In this document: positions 23,571-30,810 of the stretch, piece after piece | Position numbering within the stretch: the stretch's first letter is position 1 | Layout: each line of letters begins with the position of its first letter | Origin: DATJQA01 sp038057515 | Lineage (GTDB): Bacteria > Patescibacteriota > Minisyncoccia > UBA6257 > 2-01-FULL-56-20 | Assembly (NCBI GenBank): GCA_038057515.1 | Contig: JBBUDB010000027.1 | Location: 1 to 32,004 of the forward strand | DNA length: 32,004 nt | Direction: 5' to 3' | The notes under the pieces: model-generated | Databases searched by the model: none | Told to the model about the DNA's origin: nothing | The model's input: the letters and a program-made list of their open reading frames with translations, nothing else | Translations under genes and position numbers: made by a program

Positions 23571-25349
23571 ATGTCGAACGCAGAAAACAAAACCTGCCAA
23601 AACTGCGAACAGGCGTTCGTTATCGAGCCGGAAGATTTTGCGTTCTATAAGAAGATCAACGTCCCGCCGCCCTCGTGGTGTCCGCCATGTCGAAGTATGC
23701 GGCGACTAGCTTGGCGGGAAGAGCGGACCCTGTACCGCGGAGTGTGCGCGCTTTGCAAAAAGCCGACTATTAGCATTTACGCGCCGGGCGGCCCCTTTAC
23801 GGTGTATTGCCGGGATTGCTGGAAATCTGATGTCTGGGACCCCGGAACTTATGGTCGCGACTACGATTTCAGCCGACCGTTTTTCGAACAGTTTCGTAAG
23901 CTTATGGAGGCCGTCCCTCAACCAGCTCTAATGGGAAGCCTTATTGAGAACAGCGAATATTCGCACGCCTGCCGTAGTTGTAAAAACTGCTACTTCACGT
24001 TCTGGTGTTACCTTTCCGAAAACTCCCAATATTCCTTCGCGCTCCTTTTCTCGCGAGATAGCTACGACTCGTATGTGACGAACAATTCAGATCATGCCTA
24101 CGAGACACTTCACTCAAATCGTCTCTATCGCGTGCGCTTCGCCTATTTCGCGGACGAATGTCTCGACAGTTCGTTCCTCTTCGACTGCGTCGGTTGTACC
24201 GACTGTTTCGGGTGCGTCAATCTGCGCAAACGGAAGTACGCCGTGTTTAATAAGAGGCTCTCGAAAGAAGAGTACGCCGCGGCGATGGATTACTGGGACC
24301 TCGGGAGCTACGTGCGACTCCAAGAAGCGAAACAAAAGTTCCGTGAACTCTATCTTTCTATGCCGCACCGATATGCTCACGTGGTGAATAGCGTGAACGT
24401 GAGTGGAGATATTATTCGAAATACGAAAGACTGCCGTGTTTGTTTTTCCGCCCTCGATGGCGTGGAAAATTGCGCGTATCTCTACTTCGGCGCCATCAAT
24501 CTTAAAGACAGCTATGACGTGAATGCCGGAGGCGATTTGTGCGAGTTATTGTACGAGACGGTGGCGACCACTAATTCGCAGAACACCTTCTGGTCGGCAG
24601 GTGGGCGGGGCATGAAGAACGTGCGCTATGGCAACTTTGGGTCTGAGGCCTCGGATCTTTTTGGGTGCGTGAATATAAAGAAAAAACAGTACTACATCCT
24701 TAACAAGCAGTACACGAAGGAAGAATACGAGGCCCTCGTGCCCAAGATCATCGAACATATGAACGCCATGCCCTACGTGGATGCGCGTGGTAGGGTCTAC
24801 AAATATGGTGAATTCTTCCCGCCCGAACTCTCGATGTTCGCTTACAATGAATCATTAGCTGCTACCTGGTATCCGAAAATGAAAGACGAAGTACTTCGTG
24901 AGGGGTGGCGCTGGAGAGACTCGTCCGGTCGCGACTACGCCGTGACGCGGCGTCCCGAAGATCTTCCAGACCACATCCGGGATGTAGGCGACGAGATTCT
25001 CAAGGAAACCATCGGTTGCGCCCATCAAGGAACTTGCGACGAGCAGTGCGCTACCGCTTTTCGCCTCACGCCGGAGGAGCTTTCATTTTACCGGGACATG
25101 GGCGTCGCCCTGCCCCGGCTTTGCCCGAGTTGCCGGCACGCCGAGCGGCTTGCCTGGCGCAACCGGTACGATCTTTGGCGCCGGAAATGCAGCTGCGCGG
25201 GCGCGAAATCCGGGAATGATGTTTATAGAAACACCGTCGCCCATTTTCACGGACAGGGTTCCTGCTCCAATGAATTCGAAACAACCTTCGCGCCGGATCG
25301 TTCGGAGATTGTGTATTGCGACGAGTGCTATAAGGCAGAACTTCTATGA
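23571..25349 (+). CDS. Cys-rich zinc-ribbon protein, paralogue 3
   Basis: 592 residues. Ribbons at C9/C12 with C37/C40 and C59/C62 with C80/C83, numbered as in paralogue 1. The central region has CLDSSFLFDCVGCTDCFGCV and the two module copies NLRKRKYAVFNKRLSKEEYA and NIKKKQYYILNKQYTKEEYE, with KDSYD between them. The C-terminal ribbon copy is CATAFRLTPEELSFYRDMG with LCPSCR, and the last Cys set ends CDECYKAELL instead of CYNxEVA. The ATG at 23571 lies 2 nt after TATAAA. The stop codon overlaps a possible 34-residue ORF (ATGA). Function unknown. Confidence 0.87.
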   Translation: MSNAENKTCQNCEQAFVIEPEDFAFYKKINVPPPSWCPPCRSMRRLAWREERTLYRGVCALCKKPTISIYAPGGPFTVYCRDCWKSDVWDPGTYGRDYDFSRPFFEQFRKLMEAVPQPALMGSLIENSEYSHACRSCKNCYFTFWCYLSENSQYSFALLFSRDSYDSYVTNNSDHAYETLHSNRLYRVRFAYFADECLDSSFLFDCVGCTDCFGCVNLRKRKYAVFNKRLSKEEYAAAMDYWDLGSYVRLQEAKQKFRELYLSMPHRYAHVVNSVNVSGDIIRNTKDCRVCFSALDGVENCAYLYFGAINLKDSYDVNAGGDLCELLYETVATTNSQNTFWSAGGRGMKNVRYGNFGSEASDLFGCVNIKKKQYYILNKQYTKEEYEALVPKIIEHMNAMPYVDARGRVYKYGEFFPPELSMFAYNESLAATWYPKMKDEVLREGWRWRDSSGRDYAVTRRPEDLPDHIRDVGDEILKETIGCAHQGTCDEQCATAFRLTPEELSFYRDMGVALPRLCPSCRHAERLAWRNRYDLWRRKCSCAGAKSGNDVYRNTVAHFHGQGSCSNEFETTFAPDRSEIVYCDECYKAELL

Positions 25350-25450
25350 AGCTCCTCGATCGTCTGAAACGCCTGCGCTATCTTGCCAGAATGCTCTGGC
25401 AGGCAGGACGTTTCCGGATGACGATTTTTTTGCATAAAATCAAAAGATAA
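25346..25450 (+). CDS. Possible small basic peptide coupled to paralogue 3
   Basis: The ATG at 25346 overlaps the TGA of paralogue 3 (ATGA), the arrangement seen for real coupled genes in this window. The ORF encodes 34 residues, MKLLDRLKRLRYLARMLWQA then GRFRMTIFLHKIKR, strongly cationic and amphipathic, ending TAA at 25448-25450. It could be chance: the region also holds a perfect 7-bp hairpin (TGCCAGA-ATGC-TCTGGCA, 25384-25401) with a T-run 25 nt later. Confidence 0.3.
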   Translation: MKLLDRLKRLRYLARMLWQAGRFRMTIFLHKIKR

Positions 25451-25455
25451 TTTCT

Positions 25456-27162
25456 ATGGTTCCGGAGACGAGGATTTGCCAAAACTGTAAAACCACGTTC
25501 GTCATTGAACCGGAGGATTTTCAGTTTTATGCGAAGATAGTCGTGCCACCGCCAACGTTTTGCCCGGACTGTCGGTTCCAGCGCCGACTGGCGTTCTTCA
25601 ACGCCACGAACCTCTATCGGCGGAAGTGCGACCTTTGCCATAAGGAATCCATCTCGACTTTTCATCCCGACGCGCCGTATACGGTGTATTGTCCGAAGTG
25701 CTGGTGGTCGGACGCCTGGAGCCCGCTCGACTACGGCCGCAATTACGACTTTTCGCGGCCGTTCTTCGAACAACTGAACGAGTTGTGGCACAGCGTGCCG
25801 ATAATAGGAATTTCTACCGATCCGGACTCGACCGCCTCGTCGCCCTATACGCACGATGTCGGTCACATGAAAAATTCCTATCTTATCTTTCATGGAGAGT
25901 CGTGCGAAGATAACGCCTACGGCTTCTACAACTATAAGAATCGTTCGACATTTGATTGTACGGCCGTGGTGGAAAGCGAGAGGTGCTATGACGGCATGCA
26001 TTCATACCGAACGAACCATTGCATTGGTGCCCGCGATCAATTGGCCAACTCTATAGATTGCATCTTCTGCCGCGACTGCCTGAACTGTCAGAACTGCTTC
26101 GGATGCGCCAATTTGAAGAATAAGAAATATCATATTTTCAACAAGCCATACACAAAAGAAGCGTATTTCGAGGAGCTCAAGAAGTACGACCTTGGCTCTT
26201 ACAAAGGATACGTGGCGGCCCAGCGCGCGGCGGAAGAATTTTGGAAAACCCAACCCTTAAAGTCCGAGTACAACGAATTCATCGAGAACTGCACTGGCCC
26301 GAACATTTTCTTCTCGAAGAACGTGAAGGATTCCATAGAAGTTCAGCATGCGGAAGATTCGCGGTGGCTATTCCTCGTGTGGGGGCTTCCAACCAAGGAT
26401 TCCTATGATATCTCGACGTGGGGGAATAATGTCACGTGGTCATACGAAGGATGTGTTGTTGGGGAGAATGCCACCCGGATGCTCTTTTGCCAAGATGCCG
26501 GCCTCGATTTTAGCAACGCCGAGTACGCCAAAATATCCGTCTCCGCCGCTGACCATTTCGGCTGTGTTTCGGTGCGAAAAACAAAGCACTGTATCTTGAA
26601 TAAGCAATACTCCAAAGAGGAATACGAAGCGCTGCGCGAAAGAATCATCCAACACATGAACGATATGCCGTACACGGACGCGCACGGGAACGTCTACCGC
26701 TACGGCGAATTTTTCCCGCCGGAGATGAGCCCCTTCGCCTATAACGAAACTCTCGCCCAGAACTTCTTTCCTCTCACCAAGGCCGAGGCGGAACGCAAGA
26801 AATACCCCTGGCGCGTTATCGAGCGCGCCGAGCAGGCGGCCACGCTTACCGCCGAAGATCTCCCGGACCACATCAAAGACGCGCCCGACAACATTGTGAA
26901 CGAAACGATAAAATGCCCGACCTGCCCGCGCGCCTACCGCATTATTCAAATGGAGCTTGATTTCTTGCGTCAGATGAACGTGCCCTTGCCGCGGCGGTGC
27001 CCGATGTGCCGCATCGAAGAAAAGCTGAACATCTGGGTGAAAGATCAAGAGCGGAACAGGCGGAGCTGTTCGGTCTGCGGCGCGGAATTCGAATCGAAGT
27101 ATCGGGAGCCCGAAGCGCCGATGGTGTTGTGCCGAAAGTGCTATAACAGAGAGGTGGCGTAG
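25456..27162 (+). CDS. Cys-rich zinc-ribbon protein, paralogue 4
   Basis: 568 residues, the shortest and most divergent copy. Ribbons at C8/C11 with C36/C39 and C58/C61 with C79/C82. The centre has CIFCRDCLNCQNCFGCANLK with module copies NLKNKKYHIFNKPYTKEAYF and SVRKTKHCILNKQYSKEEYE, and KDSYD between them. Then GEFFPPEMSPFAYNETLAQ and DLPDHIKDAPDNI. The C-terminal ribbon is a clean CxxC form, CPTCPRAYRIIQMELDFLRQ with RCPMCR. The last part is shortened: CSVCGAEFESKYREPE, then CRKCYNREVA. It is followed by a strong terminator that ends the three-gene run. Function unknown. Confidence 0.87.
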   Translation: MVPETRICQNCKTTFVIEPEDFQFYAKIVVPPPTFCPDCRFQRRLAFFNATNLYRRKCDLCHKESISTFHPDAPYTVYCPKCWWSDAWSPLDYGRNYDFSRPFFEQLNELWHSVPIIGISTDPDSTASSPYTHDVGHMKNSYLIFHGESCEDNAYGFYNYKNRSTFDCTAVVESERCYDGMHSYRTNHCIGARDQLANSIDCIFCRDCLNCQNCFGCANLKNKKYHIFNKPYTKEAYFEELKKYDLGSYKGYVAAQRAAEEFWKTQPLKSEYNEFIENCTGPNIFFSKNVKDSIEVQHAEDSRWLFLVWGLPTKDSYDISTWGNNVTWSYEGCVVGENATRMLFCQDAGLDFSNAEYAKISVSAADHFGCVSVRKTKHCILNKQYSKEEYEALRERIIQHMNDMPYTDAHGNVYRYGEFFPPEMSPFAYNETLAQNFFPLTKAEAERKKYPWRVIERAEQAATLTAEDLPDHIKDAPDNIVNETIKCPTCPRAYRIIQMELDFLRQMNVPLPRRCPMCRIEEKLNIWVKDQERNRRSCSVCGAEFESKYREPEAPMVLCRKCYNREVA

Positions 27163-27172
27163 CGGGCAAAAG

Positions 27173-27196
27173 AAAAACCGCCTCGAGGCGGTTTTT
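27173..27196. terminator. Perfect-palindrome terminator after paralogue 4
   Basis: AAAAACCGCCTC followed by GAGGCGGTTTTT, a 24-bp perfect palindrome with a T-run on both strands, 10 nt after the stop. It can act in either direction. Confidence 0.85.
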
Positions 27197-27268
27197 GATC
27201 GTTGACTTGAACCCCTTCTTCTACTTCGCCTTTGCGGCGGGGGCTGATTTTGCTTGATAAAACAGCCA

Positions 27269-27297
27269 TTGACCCCCCGGTGATTATTTGCTATACA
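27269..27297 (+). promoter_or_regulatory. Promoter upstream of a hairpin
   Basis: TTGACC (27269-27274), 17-nt spacer, TATACA (27292-27297). Transcription would start near 27304. Confidence 0.5.
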
Positions 27298-27303
27298 TAT
27301 TGG

Positions 27304-27346
27304 GAAGTCACCTGCGCCCGCCGAAAGGTTGTGTGCAGGTTTTTTA
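27304..27346 (+). ncRNA. Possible very short RNA or attenuator
   Basis: Between the promoter above and a T-run lies a hairpin with arms ACCTGC (27310-27315) and GCAGGT (27335-27340), followed by TTTTTA. A transcript from 27304 would end after about 43 nt. The following NYN promoter overlaps the T-run, so this may control read-through into that gene. Confidence 0.3.
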
Positions 27347-27374
27347 TTGTCAAAATGATTGGGTATCCTACAAT
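27347..27374 (+). promoter_or_regulatory. Promoter of the NYN gene, leaderless spacing
   Basis: TTGTCA (27347-27352), 16-nt spacer, TACAAT (27369-27374), then 6 nt (GGGAGC) and the ATG at 27381. The expected start coincides with the ATG. Confidence 0.65.
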
Positions 27375-27380
27375 GGGAGC

Positions 27381-28049
27381 ATGGATCGGGTGTGTATTTT
27401 TATAGACGCGGGGAACTTTTATCATCTCGCTTTGCGACGACTCGGTCTTCATGAAGCCGATTTTGACTTTGATGGATTCGCCACTTTTCTTGCCAATGGT
27501 CGGGAGATAGCTCGCGAGGGAAAGCGGTTTTATGTAGGAACAGTTCGCGAAATACAGGATGGTCACGAGAATAAGCAGGCGATGGTCAATCAAACAAGCC
27601 TTTTTCGCGAGCTTATTGAACGGGGTGGCTGGGAAATTAAAACAAGCAAGTTGCGCACGAGGGTCGAGAAGATAAAGATTGATAATCGAGTGGTCGACCA
27701 CGAACGTCTACAAAAAATGGGACTCCAAGAGATTAGCTACGTCCGCTCTCGGGAGAAAGGTATCGACGTAAAATTGGCGACAGACATTATTGTTGGTGCG
27801 ATCGACAAAAAATATGATGTCGCCATTGTTGTCTCTTCGGACGCCGACCTTGTTCCGGCAATTGACTGGGTGCGTATGCGACTCAAGAAAAAAGTAGAGT
27901 ATATTGGTTTTTCCATGCCCGCTACAGCAACGGACGCTGACGATGCTATCAAGCCAACAAAGACAATGATTTATCGAACTGATATTCAACGCGTTCTCGT
28001 AGAATCAGATATTCGTCCGTTTACCAAGACCCTATTCGCCAAGAAGTAG
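27381..28049 (+). CDS. NYN/PIN-like ribonuclease-fold protein
   Basis: 222 residues of the NYN (LabA/DUF88-type) family, a PIN-like fold found in ribonucleases. The acidic metal-binding residues are visible: Asp9 in CIFIDAGNFYH, Asp129 and Asp135 in KGIDVKLATDIIVGA, and Asp154 and Asp156 in VVSSDADLVPAI. It probably cleaves RNA. I chose the ATG at 27381, which gives the family N terminus and follows TACAAT by 6 nt; the longer frame from 27288 would run through the upstream hairpin. The C terminus (after about 190) is basic and of unknown role. It converges with rpsT. Confidence 0.88.
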   Translation: MDRVCIFIDAGNFYHLALRRLGLHEADFDFDGFATFLANGREIAREGKRFYVGTVREIQDGHENKQAMVNQTSLFRELIERGGWEIKTSKLRTRVEKIKIDNRVVDHERLQKMGLQEISYVRSREKGIDVKLATDIIVGAIDKKYDVAIVVSSDADLVPAIDWVRMRLKKKVEYIGFSMPATATDADDAIKPTKTMIYRTDIQRVLVESDIRPFTKTLFAKK

Positions 28050-28070
28050 ACATTGTAGGAAGTATCCAAA

Positions 28071-28088
28071 AACCGCCCTCCGGCGGTT
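28071..28088. terminator. Terminator between NYN gene and rpsT
   Basis: AACCGCC (28071-28077), loop CTCC, GGCGGTT (28082-28088). On the - strand it is followed by TTTGG, making a GGCGGTTTTT end for rpsT. It may also stop + strand transcripts less efficiently. Confidence 0.7.
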
Positions 28089-28120
28089 CTGGTTTCTGCC
28101 GCTCTGATTTCTTTGGTTTC

Positions 28121-28387
28121 TTACTTCGTCTTAGCCGCTAGTTTCTTCGCGAGGCGGGACTTGAGGCGCGAGGCCTTGTTCTTCTTGATGGCGCCGGACT
28201 TGGCTACTTTGTCCAAAACCTTGTAGGCCTTCGAAAGGAGCGCCTTCGCTTCATCGAGCTTCTTCAGGGCGACAAGTTTGCGATAGGCCTTTACCACCGC
28301 CTTGGCGGTGTCCTTGCGCTTGATATTACCGAGGCGGCGCCGGCGGTTCTGCCGGGCGGCTTTCTTGGCGGAAGCAGTGATTGGCAT
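28121..28387 (-). CDS. rpsT: Small ribosomal subunit protein bS20
   Basis: 88 residues: MPITASAKKAARQNRRRRLG, then NIKRKDTAKAVVKAYRKLV, a helical Lys/Ala-rich protein matching bS20, which begins 'MxxxxSAKKRxRQ' and ends with KNKASRLKSRLAKKL. It binds 16S rRNA early in 30S assembly. The gene stands alone with a terminator on its 3' side. The region before its start on the - strand is pyrimidine-rich with a repeated CTCATTTCT and no clear -10 before the N-run. Confidence 0.95.
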   Translation of the reverse strand: MPITASAKKAARQNRRRRLGNIKRKDTAKAVVKAYRKLVALKKLDEAKALLSKAYKVLDKVAKSGAIKKNKASRLKSRLAKKLAAKTK

Positions 28388-28472
28388 GGGTTAAGAAATG
28401 AGAAAAGAGAGGTGAGAAATGAGGTCGAGACGACGTAAAGAATATAAGGGAAAGCGGCTGAAAAGGCAAGGG

Positions 28473-28482
28473 NNNNNNNNNN
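28473..28482. other. Assembly gap of ten Ns
   Basis: Ten undetermined bases in the rpsT-ruvA spacer. The true length and content here are unknown, and the adjacency of the two sides depends on scaffolding. Confidence 0.98.
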
Positions 28483-28522
28483 CTAGTCAGCCGCGGCGCA
28501 GGCGCACCCACCCCGCTAGCTT

Positions 28523-28534
28523 ACTAGTCACTAG
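28523..28534 (+). repeat. CTAG-rich 12-mer before ruvA
   Basis: ACTAGTCACTAG, identical to 14669-14680, within a CTAG-rich stretch that begins immediately after the N-run. Confidence 0.45.
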
Positions 28535-28547
28535 TTGGCTAGCCATC

Positions 28548-28553
28548 TATAAT
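28548..28553 (+). promoter_or_regulatory. -10 box of ruvA, leaderless spacing
   Basis: Perfect TATAAT followed by 6 nt (GAACTC) and the ATG at 28560. TAGTCA at 28525-28530 is a weak -35 at 17-nt spacing. Confidence 0.6.
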
Positions 28554-28559
28554 GAACTC

Positions 28560-29144
28560 ATGATCCATAGTGTCCGCGGAGAACTGCTCGGCAAGGGGCT
28601 TGGCTTCGTCGTCGTCGAGGTTGGCGGCATTGGCCTTAAAGTCGCCGTGACCGACGCCACCCTTCAGTCGCTTGGTGAGGCGGGGAGTGGGGTCGCGCTT
28701 TTCACGCACCTCATCGTTAAGGAGGACGCCCTCGACCTCTACGGCTTTCGCACCAAGGAAGAAAGGACCTTTTTCGAGATGCTCATTTCCGTCTCGGGCG
28801 TGGGCCCCAGGTCCGCACTCGCTATTTTGACGGTGGGAGCCCTCGCCGACCTTACGGCGGCCATTGCCGAGGGGCGGCCCGATCTCCTCACCCAGGCGGG
28901 CGGCATCGGCCGGAAGACAGCCGAGCGCATCACCCTAGAGCTTCGCTCGAAAGTTTCGGCGGTCGCGACCGAAGGCATCGTGGCCACCATGGACTCCGAC
29001 ACCGATATTCTTGAAGCGCTGGTGGGGCTTGGCTATCGCCGCGATCAGGCCAAGGCGGCGCTTGCAAAGATAGATAGGGGTTTAGGGAACGTCGAGGCCC
29101 GCCTCAAGGCGGCGCTCCAACTTCTCTCCAAGAAAGCGGCATGA
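28560..29144 (+). CDS. ruvA: Holliday junction DNA-binding protein RuvA
   Basis: 194 residues. It starts MIHSVRGELLGKGLGFVVVE (OB-fold domain I), has LFTHLIVKEDALDLYGF and the helix-hairpin-helix motifs SVSGVGPRSALAIL and GIGRKTAERITLEL (domain II). A short UBA-like domain III, DILEALVGLGYRRDQAKAAL, contacts RuvB. RuvA tetramers hold the four-way junction while RuvB drives migration. The frame is open upstream to 28419, across the N-run, but the ATG at 28560 gives the family start. The stop overlaps the next gene (ATGA). Confidence 0.95.
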   Translation: MIHSVRGELLGKGLGFVVVEVGGIGLKVAVTDATLQSLGEAGSGVALFTHLIVKEDALDLYGFRTKEERTFFEMLISVSGVGPRSALAILTVGALADLTAAIAEGRPDLLTQAGGIGRKTAERITLELRSKVSAVATEGIVATMDSDTDILEALVGLGYRRDQAKAALAKIDRGLGNVEARLKAALQLLSKKAA

Positions 29145-30538
29145 TGCGATTCCTTTCGTCGGTCAAAAGAATGCCGGTCGTGCGCACGCTCTACCAGTTG
29201 CCGTTCTTTTTGCGGCCTTACCATTTTTTACTTTCGTTTTTCGCCGCCTGGTGGTACGGATTTCCATCGAAGCACCTCACCGTGATCGGCGTGACCGGCA
29301 CCAAGGGCAAAACCACCACGGCGAACATTATCGCCCAACTTTTCCAGGGCTCCGGCCGTCCGGCGGGGTTAGCCCCCCCCGTGAACTTTGCGATCGGCGA
29401 GCGTGAGTGGGCGAACGAAACCAAGCAAACGATGCTCGGCCGCTTCGCTCTCCAGGGATTCCTGCGCGACATCGTTCGGGCCGGATGCCGTTATGCCGTT
29501 ATCGAAACATCGTCCGAAGGCATTCTGCAATATCGGCATCGCTTTATCGCCTACGATGCGGCGGTCTTCACCAATCTCTCGCCCGAGCACATCGAGCGCC
29601 ATGGCAGTTTCGAGAATTATCGCGCGGCAAAAACAAAACTCTTTGCCCGCACGGCAAAATCGCGCGAGAGCATTGGCATCTATAATCTCGACGACGAGAA
29701 CGTCGGCTACTTCTTGCGGGCGCCGATGAAGCGGAAGATCGGCTTCACTTTGAAAAACGGCGAAGCGGCGCGGGCCGCGGCCGCGAAGGGCGGCGTCAAT
29801 GAAACTCTCCCGGTGACCGAGGTGACGCTCGGCATCGCGAAGACCCGATTCCACTTGAACGGCGATGCTTACGAAATGCCGCTTGTCGGCGAGTTCAATG
29901 TGGCCAATGCCGCCGCGGCGATCGCCACCGCACGCGCCTACGACGTGCCGCCGGCAAAGATCGAAGAAATATTGCGGCACATCCGCCCCGTTCCGGGTCG
30001 CTTTGAAGTTATTAATGAAGGCCAGCCCTTCACCGTTATCGTGGATTATGCCCATGAGCCCGCGAGCTTGAGCGCCGCCTACCGCACCGTGAAGCTTTTC
30101 GAGCCCAGGCGCGTCATTGGGATTTTAGGAGCGCAGGGTGGCGGACGCGACAAGTGGAAGCGGGCGGCGATGGGCCGCATTGCGGCGGAGTACTGCAACG
30201 AAATAATTCTGACGAACGAAGACCCGTACGACGACGACCCGGAGGAAATCATGGATGATATTGAAAAAGGAATTTTGGAATATTCCCGGAACTTCCGGCC
30301 GGTCTATAAAATTTCCGACCGGCGCGAAGCCATCCGGCACGCGCTTCTTTCGGCCCGGCCGGGAGATGCGGTCATGATGACCGGCAAGGGCGGCGAACAG
30401 TGGATGTGCGTCGAGCGCGGGCGGAAGATAGTTTGGAACGAACGCCTCGTCGTTGAGGAACTCATTCACGAACACGCCGGTAAGATCATCACGACACAAT
30501 CGAGCCGCGGCGCCTCATCGCCGCGGGAGCAAGCATAA
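29141..30538 (+). CDS. MurE-like Mur ligase
   Basis: 465 residues. A hydrophobic N-terminal segment (about 20-40, LPFFLRPYHFLLSFFAAWW) replaces the UDP-binding domain of MurE. The central ATPase domain has the P-loop GVTGTKGKTTT at 50-60, then IETSSEGI, TNLSPEHIERH and GSFENYRAAKTKLF; the C-terminal domain has VIVDYAHEPASL and ILTNEDPYDDDPEEIM. In MurE the segment at EDPYDDDP is where the amino-acid-selecting DNPR or related motif lies; it is not DNPR here, so the third-residue amino acid cannot be read off. It probably adds an amino acid to UDP-MurNAc-dipeptide, possibly at the membrane. A related amide ligase is the alternative. It is coupled to ruvA by a 4-nt overlap. Confidence 0.85.
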   Translation: MMRFLSSVKRMPVVRTLYQLPFFLRPYHFLLSFFAAWWYGFPSKHLTVIGVTGTKGKTTTANIIAQLFQGSGRPAGLAPPVNFAIGEREWANETKQTMLGRFALQGFLRDIVRAGCRYAVIETSSEGILQYRHRFIAYDAAVFTNLSPEHIERHGSFENYRAAKTKLFARTAKSRESIGIYNLDDENVGYFLRAPMKRKIGFTLKNGEAARAAAAKGGVNETLPVTEVTLGIAKTRFHLNGDAYEMPLVGEFNVANAAAAIATARAYDVPPAKIEEILRHIRPVPGRFEVINEGQPFTVIVDYAHEPASLSAAYRTVKLFEPRRVIGILGAQGGGRDKWKRAAMGRIAAEYCNEIILTNEDPYDDDPEEIMDDIEKGILEYSRNFRPVYKISDRREAIRHALLSARPGDAVMMTGKGGEQWMCVERGRKIVWNERLVVEELIHEHAGKIITTQSSRGASSPREQA

Positions 30539-30622
30539 TCCTCGTCATCGATTCCTAAAGCGTTGTTCGACCATCGTGGTTGTCTCACGATCTGCAGATG
30601 GGTCGCAGGTGTTTAAAAGATA

Positions 30623-30660
30623 ATTATATTACATCATACGGCCGTATGATGTAATATAAT
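30623..30660. repeat. Perfect 38-bp palindrome
   Basis: ATTATATTACATCATACGG (30623-30641) is followed directly by its reverse complement (30642-30660), with no loop. TATAAT occurs at each outer end facing outward (30655-30660 on +, 30628-30623 on -). It may be an operator with divergent promoters, or a cruciform-forming site. The flanking 270-nt stretch (30539-30810) has no gene I can support; a GTG ORF starting at 30670 runs antisense into the barrel gene. Confidence 0.8.
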
Positions 30661-30767
30661 ACGGAAATTGTGCTCATCGAGATTGTGGAGGGCGAAGATA
30701 AGCGCGGCCTACAACTTGCCCGGGGATGTCGTAGTGCGCTCCGGGGCGGTGGAAACGGCAAATTTTT

Positions 30768-30798
30768 GAGCCCCACCCGGGAAATCCGGGTGGGGCTC
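30768..30798 (-). terminator. Strong hairpin after the barrel-like gene
   Basis: Perfect 13-bp stem GAGCCCCACCCGG / CCGGGTGGGGCTC with loop GAAAT, 12 nt after the stop of the - strand gene. On the - strand it is followed by AAAAATTTG rather than a clean T-run, so it is an imperfect intrinsic terminator. Confidence 0.6.
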
Positions 30799-30810
30799 GA
30801 TGCGGGTGCA

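Noticed and set aside
25378..26001. 207-codon ORF on the - strand opposite zinc-ribbon paralogue 4
   Set aside because: Mirror image of the Cys-rich coding strand. Similar antisense ORFs appear opposite the other paralogues, as expected from shared composition.
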